From contig JAVIAB010000124.1 of assembly GCA_032433765.1 (NCBI GenBank), forward strand, positions 74,325,746 through 74,389,745: a DNA stretch of 64,000 nucleotides. Reading direction: 5' to 3'. The translations under genes and the position numbers were made by a program. Of the stretch, positions 43,615 to 55,429 are shown piece after piece. Under the pieces are notes generated by a model. It was not told the DNA's origin. It searched no databases and saw nothing but the letters and a program-made list of their open reading frames with translations. The stretch's first letter is position 1. Each line of letters opens with the position of its first letter. The DNA is from Megaustenia siamemsis (lineage: Eukaryota; Mollusca; Gastropoda; Stylommatophora; Ariophantidae).

Positions 43615-44266
43615 GTGAGTGTTTTCCTGAGGTTGTGAACATTTATATAAATACTAAAAATTACTTTTGCTGGATACTAGAATTAGCATTACAGTGTTTT
43701 TGTAGATCAAAATATAAGTAGTGATTGTTTTAAAAAGTAATTTATTCTATTTGTGTTAGTATATTGTTAATTGCTTACAGTCATAATTTGATTCTCTTTC
43801 CATAATGTATGTCTAACTCATGTAGTCAACGAATGTTCTCCTTTTGACCATTTGTTCTTTTATCATAAATAGTAAACATTTGAATGACTGTGCCCATGTA
43901 TTGTTGGGCCCGAAAGAGGAGTAAAGAACTGTAATGATGTTCATTACGATGCATGTTTGTAAGAGGTGACTAAGGAGAGTTAGGCATGGGACTGGTTATC
44001 CTGTACCATAAAGAAATATAAGCTGCAAAAACTTTACAAACATTGACAGGTCAAAGAAAAGAAAAAAGTAAATCCACCATCTAGGAAAGATAAAGGTTCT
44101 CTGTCTAAGAAATGCATGATGCAATCTGGAGAAGGCTGCTAGGGAGTCCAGATTACCTTCACACCTTTTGTCTATCAGGAAATGTTCAAGAATTGGCATA
44201 TAAAATGTACATACTCTAAATAAGCAAGGAAAAGCTGCACAAGTAGCAGCAGAAATGACAAACTAT
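43615..44266. other. Intron downstream of exon 12, no gene seen
   Basis: 43905-44020 contains GCCCGAAAGAGGAGTAAAG and GTAAGAGGTGACTAAGGAGAG, similar to GTAAGAGGCGACTAAGGAG at 7165-7185, suggesting another short dispersed repeat. Confidence 0.4.
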
Positions 44267-44663
44267 CTATTGACCTTTCAATTCTGCTTGAAAACTGCTA
44301 GAACAAAAATTCAGATAAGAGAAGGAGTATCTTGGTCTACGCCCTATGGGCCGGCTACGGCTCGAAAGGTCAATAGATAGATAGATAGATAGTTTTCAAT
44401 TCTTTTAAAGATATTTTATCTAATCTCGCCATTTGTCTCTGTTCTGTGCAAGCAGCTCTATCTCATTGAGGGAGCCGATTCCTGCTGCTTTTGCCTCTCT
44501 CAGCAATGTTCTTCTCAGTGTCTCTCTGGGTCTTCCTCTTTTCCTCTTACCTGTTGTTTCCCACATGAGGGCTTGCTTTGTTATTCAGTTATTATCTCTC
44601 CTCATCACAACATATGACCATCGTCTTTTTTTGATTACTGAAGATGTTAGTGGTTGATTGGCA
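44267..44663 (-). mobile_element. LINE A 3' fragment with internally inverted tail
   Basis: 44391-44663 is antisense LINE A C-terminus. It should be preceded on the + strand by the antisense 3' UTR. Instead 44290-44390 carries that UTR in sense (GAAAACTGCTAGAACAAAAA ... CGAAAGGTCAATAGATAG), and a scrap of antisense tail (CTATCTATTGACCTTTC) sits outside at 44267-44283. The UTR is flipped relative to the coding end. Confidence 0.7.
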
Positions 44664-44677
44664 ATTATAAAATAACT

Positions 44678-45554
44678 TCTTCTTCTTCTTTTCTCTTTCA
44701 CTGATACCTAAAAGGTGTCATGGTTTATATCATTTGTCGTTCTTGTGCTGCTCGAATTGTCTGAATTAGTGATTTTCCTTTGTTGTTACATGTCTCTGTC
44801 ACTGCATCTATCCATCTTCTTCTGGGTCTTCCTCTTGGTCTTTTTCCATGCATTCTCGAAAAGAGCGCCCTTGATGGTGATTGGTGAGGATTCATTCTGA
44901 CCAGGTGGCCAAACCATTTAAGTTGTTGTTGTTCTATATATTCTTGGCAGGGTTTTGTTCCTACTATTTTTCTTATGGTTTCATTTGGTATTATATCTCT
45001 TCTTGTGTTGTTTGTTACTTTTCTCAAGCATCGCATCTCACATGTATTGATCTTTCTTAAATGTGATTTAGTAAGGGTCCATGTTTGACTTTCATAGCAC
45101 AAAGTTGGTATGAAGATGCTATTTATCATTTGTTGTTTAGCTGGCACAGAAATGTTTGGATGTCTTAGCAATGGTGAAAGCTGGTATGTGACAGCATTTG
45201 CTTTTTGTATTCTCATGTCAATTTCTCTGTCTAGTTTTCCATCTTCTGTGAACATTGTGCCTAAATACTTGAATTCCTCTACTTGTTTTATTTCTTTATC
45301 TTTGATATTGATGTTTAATGGGTGTCTTAATTTGCTTATTCTTATAGCCTCTGTTTTTGCTGTGTTAATTTTCATACTGTAGTTTGTGCAGCTTTTGTCT
45401 AGAGATGTTAAATGCTGTTGTAGCAGGTTTTCATCCTCATATATTAGGCATTGGCCATCTGTGAAGAGTAGCTCATTGATGTTGGAGTTTTCTACCTCTA
45501 TGTTATTATTTGATTTGTCCTTATTGTTGGTTGTTTCCTGATTTATTTAAAATA
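44678..45554 (-). mobile_element. LINE E, 5'-truncated, 11-bp TSD
   Basis: The - strand frame of about 216 codons includes KINTAKTEAIRISKLRHPLN, KQVEEFKYLGTMFTEDGKLD, then NTRRDIIPNETIRKIVG, QQLKWFGHLVRMNPHQSPSR and GKRPRGRPRRRWIDAVTETC. This is an RT thumb plus C-terminus; the palm is absent. 3' end rich in GAAGAAG. ATAAAATAACT at 44667-44677 and 45555-45565 is a perfect TSD. Confidence 0.88.
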
Positions 45555-45624
45555 ATAAAATAACTAAAATAACTATAATATAAATAACTACCTTACGTAT
45601 AATAGTTGAACGAAGCCTTTAAAT

Positions 45625-46704
45625 AGGAATTCATAAATTACGAAAAGGCATTTGATAGCTTAGACAGAGGAATGCTTTGGAAGTTACTAAGTCATTACGG
45701 AATCCCCATAAAGTTTATTAACCTGATAAGAACAATGTATGAATGAATGAAATGTTGTGTTGTACATGAAGGGCAGTTTACAGAAGCATTTAAAATAAAA
45801 ACAGTGTTAAGGCAGGGATGCCTTCTATCTCCATTTCTCTTTCTACTGGATTATGAAAATAACTCAGAAAACAGAAATCAAATCTAGTGTCACTGACCAA
45901 GCAACTTAATGATTTAGACTTTGCTGATGACATAACCCTCCTATCACACAACCATCAACAGATGCAATATAAAATTAGCATTCTTGATGAGAGATCGCAA
46001 CAGCTGGGATTGAAAATAAATAGAGATAAATTATGAGAATTAATGCAGTTGGCAATAACCAAATAATAATAATAATATGAAAAATACACTACTAGATGTA
46101 CAATATTACATATATTTGGGCAGTAGTATAGACAAAGAATGAGAAACAAAGTATGATATCAAAATAAGGATACAAAAAGCAAGATGAGTCTTTGTTGCAC
46201 TGGGAAACACATGGAAGTCCAGGGAAATTAGGATAAATACAAAAATAAACATTTTCAACTTCAATGTGAAGTCAGTCCTATTATATGCTGTGAAACATGG
46301 AGAACAACAAAAATGACAATCACGAAAATACAAACCTTCATTAATAGATGCTTGCACAAAATGGAAGGATGGAAATGGCAGGACAAAGTCACTAAAGTAG
46401 AATTATGAAAAAGTACCAATCAAATACCAATGGACAAAGAGATGCAATGAAAATTATGGCACTGCATAGGACACATACTACTGAAACCAACTGAGAATAT
46501 TACACAACAGGAGCTTTTTTGGAATCCCCAAGGGAAAAGATAAAGAGGAGGACCAAAATATTCTTGGAGAAGACAGATGGAAGCAGAGATGAAGATAATG
46601 GGGAAGACATGGAATGATCTTAAAAGAATGGCAAGAATCAGAACAGCTTGGAAGGTGTTTGTTGAAGACCTATGCTCCACAAGAAGTTGAAAGGAAGAAG
46701 TACA
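45625..46704 (+). pseudogene. LINE D, degraded sense copy
   Basis: Colinear with the complement of 57683-58760: YEKAFDSLDRGMLWKLLSHY, GIPIKFINLIRTMYE, then the palm LDFADDITLLSHNHQQMQ, and EDLCSTRS at the end, with frameshifts at about 45760, 45850 and 46035. Ends AGTTGAAAGGAAGAAG. Confidence 0.82.
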
Positions 46705-46889
46705 CTTACCTGGTTTGTAAGGGATAAGCATTTTATGCTCAGAGAAACTACATATTATAGAGATAGACAACACATATACCAACCATCAAGATATGTGGAA
46801 TAAAGAACAATTCAGTAGAACTAATTGAAGAAATGACAAAGAGGAAAATTAAAATACTAGAGTTAGCGAACTCCAGAATAAAGGGATAA

Positions 46890-47822
46890 GAAGTAAAGAA
46901 AACCCATATGAACTACACAATAATATTCTTTGGAGGTGTCAAGGGTAAAAAGAAGCAATCATGGGTGGGGCAAGCAGAAAATGTCATCAAACAGGTCTGT
47001 GGGCTTACCAATATCATTGCTGGTGAGGAGTGGATACTAGTTCCTACTTTATTCAGGGGGACATTCTTATGTATTGTCGCACTCGAAAGGAAATGTAGAG
47101 AACAGAACTCGGTCATGGTCAATGTGGAGGTCAATGGTCGCATCTGGGATAACACCAATGAGAAAAATGCAGTCCTCTATATGGACGGATCCATAGTACA
47201 ACATAAAAGGAGTGCATTGGCATTTACAGCACACTCGGCAGGCAGAACAGTCAAAGAAGATAGTGGTGCATACATTATGACCACAAGTAGCATGATGATG
47301 CAGGTGATGGCAGTGACCAAGGCATTCATCTGGTTAGAGTCACAAGGCTACACCCACGCCTGCATACTAAGTGATTCGATGAGCATGATAAGAAGAATAA
47401 GTGGAGGTGGGCTCTGTGCGCAGGCAATGGTAGAGTCATTGCAGAAGTCAAAAATATCTAGGGTCACGTTTGTCTATATCCCTGGACATGCGGGAGTATG
47501 GGAAAATAAAAGAACGGACATGTTGGCTAACTACGCTGTTGTGAAGACGGTCAACCAATGGATCGGGCGGACATCATCAATTCCTTCTGAGATGTGGGTA
47601 GGCCAAAGGACTTCAACAACCATGAGTCCATGTCACTTTTCGGATGAAAAAGATGGGAGTTAAAATCGGCACAGCCAGAAATGAGAAACTTAGTGGGCAT
47701 ATAAGAAGACTTATCAACCAATACAGAACTGAGTCATCAGTCACTGGAAACTGTGGAAATTGCTGAGGTGGGGATCTGAGCACCTCACATGTTCATGATG
47801 ACGACCCGCAAATAACTCAATT
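46890..47822 (+). pseudogene. LINE C 3' third with open RNase H frame
   Basis: A frame of about 250 codons runs through QAENVIKQVCGLTNIIAGEE, NAVLYMDGSIVQHKRSALAF (first Asp), MQVMAVTKAFIWLESQGYTH (Glu replaced or shifted: QVMAVTKAF against EEMAVTEAF), CILSDSMSMI and VTFVYIPGHAGVWENKRTDM. A frameshift follows near 47660. The end is GATGACGACCCGCAAATAACTCAATT. Sense to the host gene. Confidence 0.82.
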
Positions 47823-47829
47823 CTGTGCA

Positions 47830-48960
47830 GTTGACATCACAGAAAACCAAAACACAGAGTAGGCTTTATCATTGACCCATAACTCACAAAGAATATTTTA
47901 TAAATAAATATACTACTCTGAAAAAATAATCACAACCAGACTACTAGAAGAAGACCGAAAAACTACTTACATACAAATATGTGCACAATGTAACAACAAC
48001 GTAAAGGACAGTGAAGCATTTTATGAAACACTAAACTAAATTGTCAACTAGACTGATAAAAGCAATGACATTTGATGGGAGACTTTAATTGAAGGTTTTG
48101 GAAATGCAACAGCAAGAACAGAGATATTCTAGGACCCTTTGGTGGCAAGATAGCTGAAAGAAATGAAAATGGAAACAGACTGCTGGAATTATGTATTCAA
48201 AGTGATTTGTTCATCACCAACACATTTTTAAAACACAGAGCCGCAAATATACACCTGGCACAAGTGAAATAGCTCAACTTGTAAAAGCCAGATAGTTTTC
48301 ATACTAACAATAAACCTAACAAGAAGAGAGTAATCAACAGCAGAGCTGTTCTTAATATTACAGATGACTCATACCATAAAATGATTATGATCACACTCAG
48401 CTAGAAACATAGGGAAGATACACAAAAAAACAAAAGAACCAAAAAGGAACAGTCAATAAAAATAAAACAATTAGAAGATTCAAGAAACAATCAAGGAAAA
48501 ATATCAATGAAAACCTAAAAAAAAATTTCAAGAAACTTCCTAATGAAGTAAACACAGTAGAAGAATAGTGAAAGAAATTTAAGAAAACAATAACCGTCAT
48601 TGCAAAAAAAAGTATGTGGAACAAAACAAAGAAAGAAAGAAGGGAAGAAGAGCACCCCATGGTGGAATGATACGATTAGAGAAGCAGTTAAAAAAAGAAT
48701 ATACTATATAAAGGTTGGAGAGAGAAGAAAAACCAAGGAGAAAAAGAAAAATATATCAGAATCTGGAAAAAGGGTAAAATTTTGATCAAAGAAGCAAAGC
48801 AAACTACCTGGACAGAATTCAGGATAAGCAGGGACTTTAAGACAGCCACCAAAGACTTCTACAAAGCAGTAAAATCAACATGAGCAAGAGAAACAAAACT
48901 TTGATCCCACAGAACTCATAAATGACAAAGAAGGACAGCATTATCAAATACCAAGATATG
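47830..48960 (+). pseudogene. LINE endonuclease-region remnant
   Basis: Around 48070-48350 the + strand reads a degenerate MGDFN block, then DILGPFGGKIAERNENGNRL and LELCIQSDLFITNTFLKHR, the APE-type endonuclease core of RTE-like LINEs. Further on, KKSTPWWNDTIREAVKK (about 48640-48690) is the linker between endonuclease and RT. This is the 5' half missing from the other LINE copies; its family cannot be told from here. Confidence 0.7.
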
Positions 48961-49668
48961 CAACACAGCTGAAAGATTTGTCATAGCATGTTGGTTCTAT
49001 TAATATGTTTCATGCGGGAACAATTGTAGGCTATGCATGAAAAGCGTTCCTTGTTGCAGTTTCCTCATATTCCAAGTCCGGCTTGTTGCAGGAGCTACTG
49101 AGTTAAGTGCTCTGTGCACACCGTGAGCTGTGTGTCTCATCCGTTTTGATCCATTTTCGATATTCTAATTGTTTACAATGAATGATGATATCATATGACA
49201 GGGAACCGTTGGCTGTGTTCACTTTCTGCGTGTTTTTGCCTTATGTCTTTTGGCGTGTGCTGAGACTGCTACAATGGGGACTACAGTTACCTTTCTTTGT
49301 TTGGGAGATGAGATATTAATTCGGATGATTACGCTAACATGGGCGGTTGAGCAATTATGGATTTTAATTCGTTTGCAGTGATACCGGGGCCTTTCATAAC
49401 CAAATAACCAAATATGTTTCATGCTACATTTTGCTTTCATTTTACTCTGCAGGTGTTTCTTTGTGCTTTCAATAATGCCTTAGTGTGCAAGGTATTCCAC
49501 AACTACCGTACATGCATTACATTTGTTGTGTTTCATTTATAAGCTACCTCCTGATTCAGTCAGGGATTTATATGAGTACATATTCATATTATATAACAAT
49601 ATTATTTAATATTATATTTATATGAGTCCAGTTCCTCCATATGATTCATATTTATTTCTCTCAACACG
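48961..49668. other. Intron, no gene seen
   Basis: Somewhat less AT-rich than its surroundings at 49000-49400. No recognised motif. Confidence 0.4.
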
Positions 49669-49711
49669 GTAGAATAGAATAGAATAGAATAGAATAGAAT
49701 AGAATAGAATC
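49669..49711. repeat. (TAGAA)n microsatellite
   Basis: About eight AGAAT pentamers at the left edge of the 36-bp array. Confidence 0.95.
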
Positions 49712-49774
49712 ATCCTACAACCACAAAGTTAGACTTTAAAGATGTACATCCTAAACCGCAAAGTTAGATATTAA
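49712..49774. repeat. 36-bp minisatellite, left remnant
   Basis: Two units of the type CATCCTACAACCACAAAGTTAGA plus AT-rich spacer, ending in the TTAA used by the MITE. The array resumes at 54502 and 55430. Confidence 0.85.
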
Positions 49775-49887
49775 CCCTCAATTATGATAGCTACCTGTGG
49801 CGGACTTTGTTACATTCCATTGTACAAATTACTACCACTTAATTGTAACACTAGGAGCACTAAAAATTGCATTTTCTTTGAACTTTT

Positions 49888-52623
49888 CTTCTTCTGCGAT
49901 CATGGCTCATTCAGACTAGGATTCCAGACTCTGTCTGTTTGAAGACAGCTTTCTGTTTAAGTGATTCGGTTGCTCCGTATAGTTTCTCTTCCAGGGAGGT
50001 GGGTGTGGACCACATTGTCCTTCTCAGGTCTGTGTACTGGTGGCAATCCTGTAGAACATGTTTTGTTGTCATGTTATCCAGTGTACAGTGGCATTAGCTG
50101 GTAGTTCCTATTTTGAGTTTGGTGAACATGTGATTTCTCATTCTGTTGCGGCCAGTGTATAAACAAAGTAAGATGACTTGATCCCTCCTTGATAGTTGGA
50201 GGTATCCATCCCTCTCATTATACTTTGGGTGTTCTTGTTTCCATTTTTCATGATACTGGCCTTTGATGATGGATTTGGCTTCATCGTAGCTGACCAGATG
50301 GTTCTCTTGTGGTAATCTTCCTCCCTCTTTAGTTAATTTGTCTGCACATTCGTTCCCGTCTATATTACAGTGTGATGGTATCCACTGGATGACCACTCTC
50401 TGGAAGTTATTGTACAGTTGGTCTAGGATTGTTCTCAAGTCTCTAGCTCACTGTTCCTGAGATTTTTTAGAGCTGTTAGGACTTACAGTGCATCAGTCAG
50501 TATCACCAATTTATTGTGCATGTTATTTTTGTGTTGGATAGCCAGTTTTGCAGCGTCTTTGAGGGCTTCAGTTTCTGCTTTATAGTTGTTTGAGAATTTC
50601 CCAGTAGCTATTGACTTGGTGATCTCTTCCTGGTTATTCAGCCTCAAGAACACACCTCCTCCTCCATTTCTGCTGGCATTTGTGGCAGAGCCACCTGTGT
50701 ATATGTGTGACCAGGAGTCCTGTGGGTAGTTGTCGTTTGTGTGTTTTTCTGCTATGAGTTTTCTCTCTGTGTCTGTTTTGGGTGCCTTTTTCATGATTCC
50801 TATTATGTTTTCCTTAAGTTCTGGTATTTTGTGTTTTCCATGAGGAGTCATATCCAGTGGGCTAATGGGTTTTGGCATTGTTTGGGACAGTACTTGGTCA
50901 CTAGTTGCCAGTTCTTTAGAGATTGCAGCGAAGTTGCTCCACTTTAGTCTTCCTTTTCTGAAACCAGTTATTCTTTGGTGCATGGGGTGGTTAGGGAGCC
51001 TTTTATATTTTTCTGCTTGTTGCATTAATTTATTTTTCTGTCTTCTAAGGGTTGTAAACCTGTTACTGTCTCTAGAGTCTCGATAGGTGTAGATTTCATA
51101 TCACCAATGATGATATGGGCAACCTGGTTTTGTGTCCTGTTAATTTTACTAAGCTGTGATTTGGAAGCTGTAGCCCAGGCTGTGACTCCATACTCTAGGA
51201 CTAGTCGTACTCTTCCTACGTATAGTCATTTCAAGATATTGCTGTCTGCTCCCCAGTCCATTCCTCCTAATTTCTTCATATCTGTTTGCTTTCTGGCTCT
51301 TTTGTTTGCTTTATCTATCTGATTTATCCGTATCATTCTGCGATCCATGGTGATGCCAAGAAATGTTGGGTTTGGTGAATAGGAAGTGTATGGTCTTTTA
51401 TCTTCAATTTTGCAGAGAGTGTGTTTCTTGATAGGCTGAAAATTGTATATGTAGTTTTTTTTTCGTTAATTGGTAGTAACCAGGTGTTCGTCTATTTTTC
51501 AAGTTTTCCTAGGGTATCTTGCACTCTGGAGCTAGCCACTGACATAGATTCTTCATGTGCCCATATCACCAGGTCGTCTGCATACATTGCTGAGTCTATT
51601 CTGGGTGGAGTGTCCATTACGATGTCATTTATGAAAATTAAAAAGAGCATTGGTGATAGGACTCCACCTTGTGGGACACCTTGTTCGATTCTGGCTTTCT
51701 TACCTAGTTGCCCATGTATTTGTACTCTGGCCGTTCTGTCTTGTAGGTATTGAGATATCCAATTTAATAAACTGCCTTGGATGGCCAAGTCTGAGGAGCT
51801 TGTTCTTTAATCCTTCTCTCCATATCCTATCAAAAGCCTTCTCCATGTCGACCCACACTGTCAGTGTGTGTTTCTTTTCTTGTAGAGCATCTTCTATTTC
51901 CTGTGCGATGTAGGTGATCAGGTCTTCAGTTGATCTGTGCTGACGGAAACCACTTTATTGTGGTATGATTTGTTGTTTTGTCTCCAAATGCCACATAAGT
52001 CTTCTGTTAACCAGCCTTTCCATGAGTTTACTTAGGCAGCTCAGTAAGCTAATTGGTCTGTAGCTACTTGGGTCCAGTGGGTCTTTTCCATGTTTGAGGA
52101 TGGGCACCATAATGGCTTCTTTCCAGGTTGCTGGCATTTGACCTCTTTTCCAGCTGGCAGTTATTATCCTTAGAAGCTGGCCCTTGGCTTTCTGTTCCAG
52201 TTTTATGAGCATTTCATTGGTGATTCCATCTTTTCCGGGGGAACTCTTGAGCTTCAATCCTTTGTGGGCTACATCTAGTTTTGTTGGTGTAAAGATGGTC
52301 GTCTGGTGTTCTTCTGGTGCTAAAGGCATGTGTTTTGCATTTTGGTTTTCCTTTCTTGCAGCTTTCTGTTGGTCTTTTGGAATGTTCATTCTACTTATGT
52401 TTTTGAAAGTTTCTATCAGTATGTTTGCTGCCCTTTTGCCTGTGTGGATGTTCTGATTGTGTGCTAATGTTATTGAAGGTTGGCAGTTGTTTTCATCGCT
52501 CAGAGCTTTCGCAAGTTTTCTGAGTCTGTGTTCTTTTTTGTCTAAATTGAGGCTCTATGTTTTGTCTTTCCAGCTCTGTTTTGCTGATATCTTGACCTCT
52601 CTTCTGTCACATTTCACATCAGA
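49888..52623 (-). pseudogene. LINE F (RT plus RNase H), inactive
   Basis: The - strand gives, 5' to 3': KGLKLKSSPGKDGITNEMLI, then WKEAIMVPILKHGKDPLDPS and SYRPISLLSCLSKLMERLVN (RT fingers), QGVPQGGVLSPMLFLIFIND, palm SAMYADDLVIWAHEE, and an RNase H with SHIYTGGSATNASRNGGGGV, AETEALKDAAKLA, LVILTDAL and VVIQWIPSHCNIDGNECADK. The first RNase H Asp is Gly here (YTGGS instead of YTDGS). Stops split RT and RNase H. Direct repeats of 32-33 bp (49856-49887 and 52624-52656, about 90% alike) flank the element, an unusually long TSD. I/Jockey-like lineage. Confidence 0.83.
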
Positions 52624-52922
52624 AGCACTAAAAAAGAGCATTTTCTTCGAACTTTTAACACACAAATATGTGTTTATCTATTACACACAGAAGGAACTCA
52701 TATTTTCTGTCTCAGGTTGATTTATGACTCGTAATTGACTGATTGGTTGGACATAGTACTTTTCTATTCACACAGACACCATAAAACCATCAGTATGTTC
52801 AGCTACCCCAAAGCATTATCAATTAGTTGCAGACGTCCAAGAGAATTTCCCGGGGGGGGGGGGGGGGAGAAAAACGACAAATTTCTTGAAATTTGGCAAG
52901 TTTTGTTTCATATTATAGGATT

Positions 52923-53165
52923 AAAGCAAAAAGAGAGCTAATTTCCAATATTTAGGAAGAAACAATCATCATTTTTTGGCCATGTAATGAGAAGAGAACA
53001 ACTGGAATATATTGTAACAACTGGAAAAATTGAGGGACAAAGAGATAGAGGGAAGCAAAGAGAAAAAAATATAAGACAGCTTAAGAGAAGGGCTTGGCAG
53101 AAGGTCAACAACAGAAATGATAAATAGCTGCCAAAATCGAAAGTTGTGGAGAGACATGATCACCT
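52923..53165 (+). repeat. 243-bp exact copy of a LINE B segment, no tail
   Basis: Identical, by reading, to 54208-54450, including private changes (ATTTAGGAAG, GAGGGACAAAG, AAAAAAATATAAG). It starts and stops inside LINE B coding sequence, lacks the GAT tail and interrupts MITE sequence between GGAT and TGTATCTCAC without a visible TSD. Confidence 0.85.
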
Positions 53166-53344
53166 TGTATCTCACAAAATAAAATAAAAAAATCTACATC
53201 AATAGAAAAAAATTAAACACTCAGGGGTCACCGGAAGTAGTAATTAGGAAGGTACACGGAGGGAGGTAATGCCTGAACACTGCAAATTATCAAATTTGGA
53301 AGAATGTGTGTTTTGATGAGGTTATTTTTACTACTTTATCGTAA

Positions 53345-54480
53345 TTACATAAGATCTTTAGTAGAAAGAGCCATAGAGGTGAAAACAGATCTATACCTAT
53401 GTTTCATAGATTACACCAAGGCATTTGACAAAGTAAAACACCAAGAAATAATCAAAATTTTAGAAGGCATAAACATAGACAGCAAAGACCTAAGAATAAT
53501 AAAGAACATGTACTGGCAACAAAGAGCGGCCATAAGAACTGGAAACTAATTGGGAATGTTTCAACAAATAAAACAGGGTGTTAGACAAGGCTGTGTGCTG
53601 TCACCAGATTTGTTTAATATTTATAATGAGTTTATTTTAAGATTCATAAGGGGCATGCCTGGAATAACAATTAGAGGTCATAATATAAACAATCTAAGGT
53701 ATGCTGATGATACAGTCTTAATCGCTAGAGTGAAAATGAATTACAAGAAATGTTTAGACATTATAGTGAAAGAAAGCAAAAATAAAGGACTCAGCCTTAA
53801 TAGCAAAAAGACAGAGGTAATGGTAACAACAAAGAAAAAGACATCACCTCAGTGCAAAATAAAGACAAGTGGAACAATATTAAAACAGGTAAATGAATTT
53901 AAATATTTGGGAACTTTGTTAACCTCAGACGGAAGATGTAAAAAAGAGGTGAGATGCAGAATGGCTCAGGCAAAAGCAGCTTTCCAAAAATGAGGAAGAT
54001 AATATGCAATCCATTTTTGACAATAGAAACAAGAAAAAGAGTTCTTAAATGTTACGTAGAGCCAGTCTTAATATATGGATGTGAATCATGGACAATAGGA
54101 CAACATAAAGAAAATCACTGGAGTGTGTAGAAATGTGGTTTTACAGAAGAATGTTGAGAGTACCATGGACAGCTAAGAAGAGTAATGAAGATGTTCTGAG
54201 AGAGGTCAAAGCAAAAAGAGAGCTAATTTCCAATATTTAGGAAGAAACAATCATCATTTTTTGGCCATGTAATGAGAAGAGAACAACTGGAATATATTGT
54301 AACAACTGGAAAAATTGAGGGACAAAGAGATAGAGGGAAGCAAAGAGAAAAAAATATAAGACAGCTTAAGAGAAGGGCTTGGCAGAAGGTCAACAACAGA
54401 AATGATAAATAGCTGCCAAAATCGAAAGTTGTGGAGAGACATGATCACCTACGCCAGCAGGCCCAGTACTTGATGATGAT
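53345..54480 (+). pseudogene. LINE B, 5'-truncated, in MITE
   Basis: Codes CFIDYTKAFDKVKHQEIIK, a stop after [22 protein letters not shown], palm [32 protein letters not shown] and [20 protein letters not shown]; frameshifts near 53990, 54110 and 54237. Ends CCCAGTACTTGATGATGATG. Very close to the copy at 20840-22425, even sharing the TGN stop. Confidence 0.87.
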
Positions 54481-54501
54481 GATGATCATCATAATCTAGG
54501 G

Positions 54502-54649
54502 TTAATGATGTACATCCTACAACCACAAAGTTAAACATTAATGATGTGTATCCTACAACCACAAAGTTAGACATCAATGATGTACACCCTACATCCACAT
54601 AGTTAGTAATCAATGACATACATCCTACACCCACAAAGTTAGTCATTAA
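54502..54649. repeat. 36-bp minisatellite, middle part
   Basis: Units of the type AATGATGTACATCCTACAACCACAAAGTTAGACATT, about four copies. Confidence 0.92.
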
Positions 54650-55429
54650 CTCTTTCTGTATGTTTCGCCACACTGTGTGCCAGCCATGCTGATTTCAGCT
54701 TCGTACGTTTCGCCACATAGTGCATCACTCTCAAATTGATTAGTGTGAACCGTCATAAAAAAATATCCTTTTTACATATATTGGACCCTCATGGTTGTGG
54801 TGAAATATAATAGTTCAATTATCTAAAAAATCATATATAATATGTTGTATGTTAAATAAAGGGGATACGAGCAAAGAAATTAGAATCAGACTGGCTAAAG
54901 CAGCAATGTCTTTCAGAAGCCTTGAAAAGTTGTGGAAATCAAAACTCATTAGCACAAACACAAAACTTAGGCTATTCAAATCAAATGTACTATCAACCCT
55001 TACGTATGCGTGTGAAAGCTGGAAAACAACAAGAGATATAGAAACAATCGAATAGCAAAGCAAGCCCTCATATGGGAAACAACAGGTAAAAGAAAAAGAG
55101 GAAGACCCAGGGAGACACTGAGAAGAACATTGATGAGAGAGGCAAGAGCAGCAGGAATCGGCTCCCTCAATGAGATAGAACTGCTTGCACAGAACAGAGA
55201 CAGATGGCGAGATTTGATAAAATATCTTTAAAAGAAAACTGCTAGAACAAAAATTCATATAGGAGAAGGTGTATCTTGGTCTACGCCCTATGGGCCGGTT
55301 ACGGCTCGAAAGGTCAATAGATAGATAGATGTTAAATAGAAATATGCAGATTGACTCTTAAAATCATGAAAAATTTTGTCTCTGAAATCTCTTCTGTTGC
55401 ATCGATAAAAAGTTTCCGTATGGAAAGAG
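54650..55429. mobile_element. TTAA-type MITE family 2, copy 2, interrupted by LINE A
   Basis: Perfect TTAA at 54646-54649 and 55430-55433; inverted ends CTCTTTCTGTATGTTTCGCC and TTTCCGTATGGAAAGAG. Inner sequence (ACGTTTCGCCACATAGTGCA) is the complement of part of copy 1 at 3394-3705. Confidence 0.82.
54859..55328 (+). mobile_element. LINE A 3' fragment with internal deletion, 10-bp TSD
   Basis: Identical or nearly so to 14911-15091 joined to 15266-15541; about 175 bp are missing between GATATAGAAACAA and TCGAATAGC. ATGTTAAATA at 54849-54858 and 55329-55338 is the TSD. Confidence 0.9.

Larger units (their letters stand above)
49775..54501. mobile_element. TTAA-type MITE family 1 split by three inserts
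   Basis: Left end CCCTCAATTATGATAGCTAC after TTAA (49771-49774); right end ATCATAATCTAGGG before TTAA (54502-54505). Its pieces at 49775-49887, 52624-52922, 53166-53345 and 54481-54501 align in order with the complete copy at 37518-38144. The intervening DNA is LINE F, a 243-bp LINE B piece and a LINE B copy. Confidence 0.85.

Noticed and set aside
46908..47663. RNase H-like gene
   Set aside because: It is the C-terminal domain of LINE C, ending in the family's 3' terminus.
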